The notes under the pieces: model-generated
Databases searched by the model: none
What the model was told of the DNA's origin: nothing
The model's input: only the letters and a program-made list of their open reading frames with translations
Part shown: piece by piece, positions 23,501 to 24,091 of the stretch
Numbering within the stretch: the stretch's first letter is position 1
Layout of the letters: each line of letters starts with the position of its first letter
Source of the DNA: Ophiothrix spiculata
Taxonomy: Eukaryota > Echinodermata > Ophiuroidea > Amphilepidida > Ophiotrichidae
Reading direction: 5' to 3' (one strand)
Assembly (NCBI GenBank): GCA_000969725.1
Contig: JXSR01S017618.1
Length of the DNA: 24,091 nucleotides
Made by a program: the position numbers and the translations under genes

Positions 23501-24091
23501 TCTGTATTATGAGACCTGCCATGATGTACAAGAATAGTGTGGAATGGTTGCCAGGAAAAATAATCCGACAATGATGTCACCTCGACAGCAAATTGCAAGT
23601 TAGTAAGTTCACACCAGCCATAAGCTCTATCTTTGTTTTTCACACTTGGAAAAAAATATGATGGCTCACGTCGAAAGGGGGACTTTGCAGACGATATCAT
23701 TTTTGATTTTATCATTTTATCTGTTACAACTTTTTCTAAGCTTTAAAATGACACCTTACTTGTTGAAATTGATCAAGGCGATCAAATGTTAGAGCAGAAA
23801 ATCTGCTGGAAATTGTTATTGTTTTTCTTATTTTTTGCTGCCTAATTTTCCAGTTTCTTGAAAAGTGTTCTGTTGGGAAATCCCCCTTTTCGGCGTGAGC
23901 AATCACAAATGAAAAAATTCAGTCATAAAACAGCGTTTAATTTCAATCATGTTGTTTTATATTATTTTCTTTGATCTGTTATAGTGGTATAGAAAAGCTA
24001 AAGGTCAAAGGTCTGGATGTGAGGTCAACTCAGGGTCAAGGGTCAAGTCATCACATAGATCCTTCAGTAACTACAGTGACCTTTCAACTCA
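2496..24091 (+). CDS. ZNG1: ZNG1/CBWD-type zinc-regulated GTPase metalloprotein activator (partial, nine exons)
   Basis: Join 2496-2582, 4208-4304, 6859-6950, 8539-8598, 12207-12291, 15277-15363, 18323-18367, 22161-22217, 23985-24091. Seen: phase is continuous over eight GT-AG introns. The product holds GAGKTT (P-loop), the CLCC metal motif, [10 protein letters not shown] (Walker B/switch) and NKIDL (guanine specificity), then the start of the CobW C-terminal domain. Known of the family: ZNG1 is a G3E P-loop GTPase that uses GTP hydrolysis to hand zinc to client enzymes, notably methionine aminopeptidase METAP1 in the cytosol, recognising it through an N-terminal CPELVP-type motif. That motif and the first half of Walker A lie in exon(s) before the window; about 110 C-terminal residues lie after it. 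No stop or frameshift occurs in the exons, so the gene looks intact. Alternative: another COBW paralogue; the close match to vertebrate CBWD makes ZNG1 the best call. Confidence 0.95.
2590..2846 (+). repeat. imperfect ~180-bp tandem duplication in intron
   Basis: The block TTATTAGCTCCCATCACCCC...CTGACTGACC at 2592-2660 recurs as TTATTAGTCCCATCACTCCC...CTGACTGACC at 2775-2840. The first copy begins eight bases past the exon. The 100 bases between them are not duplicated in the window. Confidence 0.7.
3031..3150 (+). mobile_element. small palindromic MITE, copy A (TTTATTGGACA ends)
   Basis: The ends GCCAAACAATAATTTATTGG and (complement) GGCAAAACAATACTTTATTG form ~35-bp inverted repeats around a centre containing ATGGTACGGGTTGC and CAATGGGGCCC. 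The same unit is inverted at 3315-3430. Confidence 0.75.
3315..3494 (-). mobile_element. small palindromic MITE, copy B (inverted) plus a partial duplicate
   Basis: 3315-3430 is the reverse complement of the unit at 3031-3150, including GGGGCCC and GCAACCCGTACCATGG. Its last ~60 bases (CCCGTACCATGG...AAATTATTG) are repeated at 3439-3487, with an extra TTAA. Copies A and B form a 460-bp region able to fold back on itself. Confidence 0.75.
3778..3872. repeat. 95-bp imperfect palindrome
   Basis: GGCGGCTTCAAAACTCAGC...GTCTGCCGG (3780-3815) pairs with CCGGCAGGAAACCGTCGGTTG...GGCTGCC (3832-3868). It could be a very short MITE or a hairpin remnant; no clear target duplication. Confidence 0.6.
3985..4098. 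repeat. weak inverted repeat around ATGCATC
   Basis: TATGCATC...CCCATCAAC...CAGTCTTTACATGCGCCATGTACAAAGAATA reads back on the complement as GATATGCATCG...GCGCAGTCTTTTGCACGCGCTATTCTTTGTAC. The arms are diverged. Probably an old foldback element. Confidence 0.4.
4208..4304 (+). CDS. ZNG1: ZNG1 exon with CLCC zinc motif
   Basis: Intron ends ttcaacag at 4207; donor gtatgt starts at 4305. It enters in phase 1 and leaves in phase 2. It encodes [19 protein letters not shown] then [13 protein letters not shown]. The CLCC at 4285-4296 is the CxCC signature of G3E metallochaperone GTPases, which binds zinc in this family. The spacing from Walker A is normal. The acceptor's pyrimidine tract is poor, and intronic inverted repeats lie on both outer sides of this exon and the previous one. 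Confidence 0.95.
4377..4579. mobile_element. 203-bp MITE with GTTCC(C/T)GCTAA ends
   Basis: The left end GTTCCCGCTAAGG and the complement of the right end GTTCCTGCTAAAGCC match as short inverted repeats; GCGC-rich subterminal pieces also pair loosely. No coding potential; superfamily not assigned. Confidence 0.5.
4580..5240. other. no gene; unidentified intronic sequence
   Basis: No exon, RNA or repeat recognised. The 69-residue open frame at 5090-5299 runs into the GGTACCC repeat and has no domain features. Confidence 0.5.
5241..5575 (-). mobile_element. GGTACCCGGGTACCC repeat, copy 2 (inverted)
   Basis: Reverse complement of the element at 2046-2373: GCTACCCGGGTACCCAAC opens it and GGCGGGTACCCAGGTTTTAC closes it. 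Interior landmarks (TTTTCGGCGATTGTAG; TTTTGTTCAAAATTCTATGA) are kept in the same order on the other strand. With copy 1 it brackets two ZNG1 exons. Confidence 0.8.
5576..6068. other. no gene; unidentified intronic sequence
   Basis: Minus-strand open frames of 88 and 77 residues overlap here (5495-5930) but lack a domain or conserved pattern and are not supported as genes. No repeat recognised. Confidence 0.5.
6069..6400 (-). mobile_element. hAT-like non-autonomous element, copy 2 (inverted, one end lost)
   Basis: The reverse complement aligns with the element at 982-1357: CTGAAAATGGGGGTCCAATGAAC, GGCCTGAAAAAGGGCGTATT and CTGAACTGATTTTGAGCAAA are all recognisable, ending in GGCCCCCGGGAG. The complementary GGGGGCACTC end is not found near 6400-6450, so the copy is truncated on that side. 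Confidence 0.7.
6550..6810. repeat. GC-rich island of TTCCCCGC-type motifs
   Basis: About 260 bases far richer in G+C than the flanks. TTCCCCG/TTCCCCAC recurs about every 20-50 bases (near 6561, 6667, 6714, 6749, 6772), with complementary GCGGGGA. It ends in GTGCCCGGGTACCCGGGGGCC. It is non-coding by inspection; probably a transposon or satellite fragment of a family not otherwise in the window. Confidence 0.5.
6859..6950 (+). CDS. ZNG1: ZNG1 exon with Walker B/switch ([10 protein letters not shown])
   Basis: Acceptor catcacag ends at 6858; donor gtaagaa begins at 6951. It enters in phase 2 (completing Lys) and leaves in phase 1. It encodes [19 protein letters not shown] then [12 protein letters not shown]. 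The Glu of LLETTG (6926-6928) is the Walker B acidic residue typical of G3E GTPases. A hairpin MITE starts only 40 bases after the donor. Confidence 0.95.
6990..7240 (+). mobile_element. hairpin MITE, copy 1 (CGTCATGTGAGTGCAAG ends, 4-bp duplications)
   Basis: The left end CGTCATGTGAGTGCAAGAAA and complementary right end TTTCTTGCACTCATATGACG are bounded by AGAT at 6986-6989 and 7241-7244. In the middle a perfect 24-bp stem, CAGTGGTTCTTGAAATGGTT + CTTC (7075-7098) with its complement (7119-7142), encloses a 20-base loop. Further copies at 9496-9698 and 15377-16331. 4-bp duplications are known for Chapaev and Ginger transposons; the terminal bases decide neither. Confidence 0.85.
7245..7786. 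other. no gene; unidentified intronic sequence
   Basis: No exon, RNA gene or repeat recognised in this AT-rich stretch. Confidence 0.5.
7787..8110. mobile_element. 324-bp MITE with GGCTTGGNGTCCAAAGACATT ends
   Basis: GGCTTGGTGTCCAAAGACAT at the left and ATGTCTTTGGACGCCAAGCC at the right are inverted repeats that continue as GAATGACATTC / GAATGTCACTC. The flanks TGA (7784-7786) and TAA (8111-8113) resemble the 3-bp TNA duplications of PIF/Harbinger with one mismatch. No coding frame. Confidence 0.7.
8111..8538. other. no gene; intronic sequence before exon 8539
   Basis: Nothing beyond the splice acceptor of the next exon is recognised. Confidence 0.5.
8539..8598 (+). CDS. ZNG1: ZNG1 short exon ([15 protein letters not shown])
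   Basis: Acceptor ttctttatgcag ends at 8538; donor gtgagt begins at 8599. It is in phase 1 on both sides, so it could be skipped without a frame change. It encodes [19 protein letters not shown] and matches the segment after the LADPG switch in vertebrate ZNG1 (human AVASMFWVDAELGSD). Confidence 0.95.
8629..8645. repeat. short CT microsatellite
   Basis: A run of about seven CT dinucleotides in the intron just after exon 8539-8598. Confidence 0.8.
9071..9334. mobile_element. PIF/Harbinger-like MITE with TAA duplications
   Basis: The ends GGGACATAATCAAT and ATTGATTATGTCCC are perfect inverted repeats, flanked by TAA at 9068-9070 and 9335-9337. The 3-bp TNA duplication and GG-initial ends fit PIF/Harbinger. 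The interior has GAGCGATCGCTC and the hairpin GAGCCATGAAGC...GTTTCATGGCTC (9113-9143), with CGAGCC/GGCTCG repeated. Confidence 0.85.
9496..9698 (+). mobile_element. hairpin MITE, copy 2 (3' truncated)
   Basis: It aligns with 6990-7240: CATCATGTAGGTGAAAGAGA (worn end), TATCTGCAATAGCTGCCATT, CTCCAGTCTTGG, and the stem GCTCTTGAAATGGTTCTT (9591-9608) with AAGAACCATTTCAAGAAGC (9629-9647). It stops after CATTCTAGTGACTAG; the right terminal repeat is missing. Confidence 0.8.
9821..10295 (+). repeat. direct repeat, ~135-bp copies 343 bp apart
   Basis: ATGTAGCCAACATTTTGACA...TTTAATAGACCGGC occurs at 9821-9959 and 10164-10295, differing by about a dozen bases and a short deletion. The 204 bases between them hold a further pair, GCACTCGGATGCTNTGATTTGT, at about 10004 and 10064. 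Best read as a partial tandem duplication of a 343-bp unit. The copies lack TG...CA ends, so they are not treated as LTRs. Confidence 0.75.
10296..11094. other. no gene; intronic sequence with one hairpin
   Basis: AT-rich sequence with no exon or RNA. 10612-10661 is a hairpin (listed separately). The 64-residue minus frame at 10545-10739 covers that hairpin and has no domain. Confidence 0.5.
10612..10661. repeat. 50-bp hairpin
   Basis: TGCCCTTTAGATACACTCC reads back on the complement as TGCCCTTATAGGTACACTCT with three small offsets, enclosing CTCAC/GTGAG. It could be a minimal foldback element or a transcribed hairpin. Confidence 0.65.
11103..12052 (+). mobile_element. hAT-like non-autonomous element, copy 3, carrying a nested insertion
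   Basis: The ends GGGGGGCACTCAATTATGAA and (complement) GGGGGGCACTCCCATAT match those of copy 1. Flanking 8-mers CACGACCC (11095-11102) and TACGACCC (12053-12060) agree at seven of eight bases. The theme 'gggtcattgggtgaca/gggtcattcggtgtca' runs on both sides of a separate element at about 11472-11904. No transposase frame. Confidence 0.7.
11472..11904. mobile_element. element nested in the hAT-like copy (GGATACGTATCC-rich)
   Basis: Begins AACTCACAATTCGGATACG and ends, on the complement, AACTCAGTTCTTGTGATACC. Units of the form (T)CACAATTC(G/T)GATAC and palindromic ATACGTATCCGAATTTGGAT recur near 11475-11550 and again near 11847-11893 in opposite sense. Its boundaries are approximate and its superfamily unknown. 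Confidence 0.5.
12059..12113 (+). repeat. short tandem duplication CTATATCCACCTC
   Basis: CTATATCCACCTCATCACATA and CTATATCCACCTCGTCATATA follow one another with a 31-bp period, directly after the hAT-like element. Confidence 0.7.
12207..12291 (+). CDS. ZNG1: ZNG1 exon ([11 protein letters not shown])
   Basis: Acceptor ttatatctcag ends at 12206; donor gtaaag starts at 12292. It enters in phase 1 and leaves in phase 2. It encodes [14 protein letters not shown] then [13 protein letters not shown]. The VTVVDA strand is a conserved core strand of the COBW GTPase fold. The donor GTAAAG is followed at once by the TTA target site of a MITE, so only six intron bases separate exon and insertion. Confidence 0.95.
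12419..12832 (+). repeat. ~220-bp direct duplication inside the element, interrupted by the gap
   Basis: TTGGTTG(T/C)CCTCCAC(C/T)GACC...GACCCAAACTTTTTT occurs at 12419 and 12649; TTGCTTTTTTCGATATTCAA...GTATTTGATTGTTTT occurs at 12546 and 12759. Gap bases replace the middle of the second copy. It may be a true tandem duplication or an assembly or haplotype artefact. Confidence 0.75.
12709..12758. other. assembly gap of 50 N
   Basis: A run of exactly 50 N, probably a fixed placeholder. By comparison with the first duplicate, roughly 70 bases are expected here. Confidence 0.98.
13141..13838. other. no gene; intronic sequence
   Basis: AT-rich. It contains a small hairpin, GTTGTAATATGATG pairing with CATCATTTTACAAC (13204-13234). 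No exon or RNA recognised. Confidence 0.5.
13841..14731. mobile_element. mariner-like non-autonomous element (CATTAGGGTGCATC ends, TA duplications)
   Basis: CATTAGGGTGCATCAGACGC at the left and, on the complement of the right, CATTAGGGTGCATCAAACGC are ~26-bp inverted repeats bounded by TA at 13839-13840 and 14732-14733, as in Tc1/mariner. 891 bp without a transposase frame. The interior has a row of TGACCT units. Confidence 0.85.
14190..14233 (+). promoter_or_regulatory. array of TGACCT nuclear-receptor half-sites inside the mariner-like element
   Basis: TGACCT at 14190, 14200, 14207 and 14217, then TGACCC at 14228. Spacers are 4, 1, 4 and 5 bases, which on the complement give DR4, DR1, DR4 and DR5 arrangements. 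DR1 is a known site type for HNF4/RXR/COUP-TF receptors. Binding is inference only; it may be a simple repeat. Confidence 0.35.
14734..15276. other. no gene; intronic sequence with a C run
   Basis: Holds a poly-C tract near 14914-14926 and a small palindrome (TTCAATTGTTTGGAATTGA, 14933-14951). Otherwise nothing before the acceptor of exon 15277. Confidence 0.5.
15277..15363 (+). CDS. ZNG1: ZNG1 exon with NKID guanine-specificity motif
   Basis: Acceptor ttcaatcttttttcag ends at 15276; donor gtatgt starts at 15364. It is in phase 2 on both sides. It encodes [18 protein letters not shown] then [14 protein letters not shown] (15308-15319) is the G4 motif that reads the guanine base. A hairpin MITE with AATT duplications begins 13 bases after the exon. 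Reading past the donor gives an open stretch to about 15595, but those extra codons lie in the MITE and its insertion and are not coding. Confidence 0.95.
15472..16161. mobile_element. insertion within hairpin MITE copy 3
   Basis: Foreign to the host MITE by comparison with copies 1 and 2, and flanked by AGTGG. It contains a GCGCGAAAA-rich MITE (15784-16010). The remainder is unidentified and shows no long frame or terminal repeats, so the outer element cannot be named. Confidence 0.55.
15784..16010. mobile_element. TACTGTA...GCGCGAAAATAAATG MITE
   Basis: Opens TACTGTATAAGTGGTATTTT followed by TCGCGC and closes GCGCGG...GGCGTTTACAGTA. The interior repeats GCGCGAAAAT(A/T)AATG on both strands (15800-15965). 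Such TACTGTA/TTCGCG elements are widespread in marine invertebrates to my knowledge. Confidence 0.65.
16332..16793. other. no gene; weak tandem duplication
   Basis: CGACCTGTATTCAG...TATGCTCTTGTGG...GGGCCAAGGAAAGTC (16494-16552) recurs in worn form as CGACCTGTATATGCTCTTGG...GAGCCAAAGTC (16559-16597). Otherwise unidentified. Confidence 0.45.
16794..16970 (+). repeat. ~88-bp tandem duplication with C/A homopolymer runs
   Basis: AGGTGGTTGGATG(T)CCCC...AAAAGTATATATGCTAAAAA...TTTCATCCCA occurs at 16794-16881 and 16882-16970 with few differences. Confidence 0.8.
17221..17855. mobile_element. foldback element with ~145-bp arms
   Basis: Arm 17221-17365 and arm 17709-17855 are reverse complements (landmarks GAGGATATTTTTGACAAAAT, GCATGAAAATTGGCATGAAG, GGAGCCATTTTTGCATTTTT). 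The ~340-bp loop holds CAAAATGGCC(A/G)CC twice and CAAAATGGGCGCC once. The short frames on both strands in the arms are not coding. Confidence 0.8.
17856..18322. other. no gene; intronic sequence
   Basis: Nothing recognised before the acceptor of exon 18323. Confidence 0.5.
18323..18367 (+). CDS. ZNG1: ZNG1 short exon ([14 protein letters not shown])
   Basis: Acceptor ttttgtgtgtag ends at 18322; donor gtaagt begins at 18368. It is in phase 2 on both sides. It encodes [14 protein letters not shown], matching the human RSINGLGQILETQRS segment at the end of the GTPase domain. At 45 bases it is the shortest exon here and could be skipped in frame. Confidence 0.92.
18405..18800 (+). mobile_element. 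Penelope-like retroelement remnant (end of endonuclease frame), split by a MITE
   Basis: 18405-18472 and 18704-18800 carry a protein trace on the + strand with the pattern [10 protein letters not shown] ... [10 protein letters not shown], recalling the conserved H-x-TGHS and REAIYIRK blocks at the C terminus of Penelope-type elements, near the GIY-YIG nuclease. The two parts lie either side of the MITE at 18476-18703. It is a short, old fragment with no upstream reverse transcriptase seen. Family assignment is from memory of the motif. Confidence 0.55.
18476..18703. mobile_element. PIF/Harbinger-like MITE (GGGCGTGTTCACAC ends, TTA duplications)
   Basis: GGACGTGTTCACAC at the left and the complement GGGCGTGTTCACAC at the right extend as ~50-bp inverted repeats sharing CATGACTATATTCTTGCTCG; the left one has an extra AAATAATTTGGT. 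TTA flanks both sides (18473-18475; 18704-18706). CCCAGTGTGAACG occurs twice inside (about 18545 and 18620). All fits PIF/Harbinger. Confidence 0.88.
18801..18974. other. intronic sequence, unidentified
   Basis: Contains GGCGCCATTTTG near 18860. Nothing else recognised. Confidence 0.4.
18977..20030. mobile_element. Tc1/mariner-type non-autonomous element, 1,054 bp
   Basis: The terminal repeats are perfect over 29 bases: CAGGGTGTGCCAATAAAAAC + GCAAGATTT at the left, its exact complement at the right. TA flanks at 18975-18976 and 20031-20032. The interior is AT-rich without a transposase frame; the 68-residue minus frame at 19470-19676 has no DDE features. The perfect ends point to a fairly recent insertion. 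Confidence 0.9.
20165..21550 (+). repeat. satellite-like array, eight ~160-bp units
   Basis: The landmark CATGGAA recurs at 20311, 20484, 20649, 20811, 20971, 21130, 21291 and 21450 (spacing 173, 165, 162, 160, 159, 161, 159). Each unit also carries GGACCTAACTCAGCCATCAT, CAACCAAATTTGGTAGGTGT and ATGATCAATACCAATATCGA. Units five/six and seven/eight form a duplicated dimer (about 320 bp). Open frames of 142 and 108 residues across it are 53-residue repeats and not a plausible gene. Confidence 0.92.
21595..21889. mobile_element. possible MITE with GGTAACGGCTGATCA ends
   Basis: GGTAACGGCTGATCA at the left and, on the complement, GGTTACGGCTAATCAATC at the right are short inverted repeats 295 bp apart. 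No clear target duplication. The 102-residue frame at 21625-21933 lies mostly inside and shows no domain. Confidence 0.4.
21890..22160. other. no gene; intronic sequence
   Basis: Nothing recognised before the acceptor of exon 22161. Confidence 0.5.
22161..22217 (+). CDS. ZNG1: ZNG1 exon ([14 protein letters not shown])
   Basis: Acceptor ttctcttcacag ends at 22160; donor gtaagg begins at 22218. It is in phase 2 on both sides. It encodes [18 protein letters not shown], matching human RVDLSNVLDLHAFDSLS. This is the linker leading into the CobW C-terminal domain. Confidence 0.93.
22218..22639. other. no host gene; possible retroelement debris
   Basis: Includes a G run (22274-22282) and, around 22513-22545, TCCTGATGAAAGCTTGAC, a wording often seen beside retroelement coding ends. 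Too short to classify. Confidence 0.35.
22640..23240 (+). mobile_element. LINE 3' end: reverse-transcriptase C terminus plus 3' UTR
   Basis: Frames here read [25 protein letters not shown] and then, in another frame, [16 protein letters not shown]...FYKKL followed by a stop. These match the closing blocks of CR1/Jockey-group reverse transcriptases (YxTR, GPxLWNSLP). At least two frame shifts separate the blocks. A T-rich 3' UTR follows with GGCTAATTTCTAGCC and ends near GGAAATAAAGATAACTG. It is a 5'-truncated, dead copy, as is usual for LINEs. The 60-residue frame at 23032-23214 is within the UTR. Confidence 0.75.
23375..23560 (-). mobile_element. tRNA-derived SINE-like block
   Basis: Read on the minus strand, 23475-23515 gives CTCATAATACAGAGGTTGTG followed by GGTTTGAGCCCC, an anticodon-arm-like stretch plus a B-box-like motif (consensus GGTTCGANTCC) resembling a Met-type tRNA. 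The tail contains CTTGTTTCCTTGGGCAAGAA, a wording common in animal SINEs. The A box is not convincing. The 117-residue minus frame at 23362-23715 overlaps it and is not a gene. Confidence 0.5.
23658..23906. mobile_element. ~250-bp MITE with TGATNGCTCACGNCGAAA ends
   Basis: TGATGGCTCACGTCGAAAGG + GGGAC at the left pairs with the complement TGATTGCTCACGCCGAAAAG + GGGGAT at the right, one offset in ~26 bases. It ends 78 bases before exon 23985. No clear target duplication; not coding. Confidence 0.6.
23985..24091 (+). CDS. ZNG1: ZNG1 exon, start of CobW C-terminal domain (cut by window end)
   Basis: Acceptor ttgatctgttatag ends at 23984; the exon runs off the window. It enters in phase 2 (completing Ser). 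It encodes [19 protein letters not shown] then [25 protein letters not shown] matches human DQSIVTITF, the first strand of the C-terminal domain. The stretch before it is about six residues longer than the human one as I recall it, and its DNA (24002-24045) is made of AGGTCA/GGGTCA units, so it may be a repeat expansion within the coding sequence. Confidence 0.88.

Noticed and set aside
23475-23540. Functional tRNA gene on the minus strand
   Set aside because: The B box is only approximate, no sound A box or acceptor stem is seen; better read as a SINE head.
23362-23715. 117-residue minus-strand frame
   Set aside because: Covered by a tRNA-derived SINE-like block and a MITE end; no recognisable protein family.

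Overview
This is a piece of animal nuclear DNA. It is AT-rich and intron-dominated, with no bacterial-style gene packing. It covers one host gene on the + strand: the middle of a ZNG1/CBWD-type (COBW family) zinc-chaperone GTPase. Nine consecutive coding exons can be read: 2496-2582, 4208-4304, 6859-6950, 8539-8598, 12207-12291, 15277-15363, 18323-18367, 22161-22217 and 23985 to the window edge. All eight introns between them are GT-AG, the codon phase carries through every junction, and the 717 coding bases give about 239 residues. These correspond roughly to human ZNG1 residues 52-295, from my memory of that protein. The first coding exon or exons (N-terminal CPELVP-type motif and first half of the Walker A loop) lie upstream of the window. 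The rest of the C-terminal CobW domain lies downstream.

The other ~97% is intron and is a museum of small mobile elements. By region: 1-2495 (upstream intron) has a palindromic MITE, a hAT-like element with 8-bp duplications, an ~80-bp tandem palindrome and one copy of a GGTACCC-rich repeat. Intron 2583-4207 has a tandem duplication and a cluster of foldback MITEs. Intron 4305-6858 has a small MITE, inverted second copies of the GGTACCC and hAT-like repeats, and a GC-rich island. Intron 6951-8538 has a hairpin MITE with 4-bp target duplications and a large-TIR element. Intron 8599-12206 has a PIF/Harbinger-like MITE with TAA duplications, a truncated hairpin MITE, a 343-bp duplication and a nested hAT-like element. 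Intron 12292-15276 has a TTA-flanked element starting 6 bases after the splice donor's GTAAAG, a 50-N gap and a TA-flanked mariner-like element. Intron 15364-18322 has a hairpin MITE split by another insertion and a 635-bp foldback. Intron 18368-22160 has a Penelope-like remnant split by a Harbinger-like MITE, a 1,054-bp Tc1/mariner-type element and an eight-unit ~160-bp satellite. Intron 22218-23984 has the 3' end of a LINE, a tRNA-derived SINE-like block and another MITE.

Organism: the protein is close to vertebrate ZNG1, but the dense MITE load, the GGGGGCACTCAA-type repeats and the recurrent 'taggcct' strings suggest an invertebrate deuterostome, perhaps an echinoderm or hemichordate. That is inference and not secure. 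No promoter, CRISPR array, rRNA or functional tRNA is visible.

Most worth following: (1) two independent pairs of inverted repeats bracket exons 2496-2582 and 4208-4304, a layout that favours exon circularisation; (2) an apparent coding insertion in the last exon built of AGGTCA/GGGTCA units; (3) a recurrent hairpin MITE family with 4-bp target duplications and a 24-bp perfect stem; (4) three MITEs placed directly downstream of splice donors.
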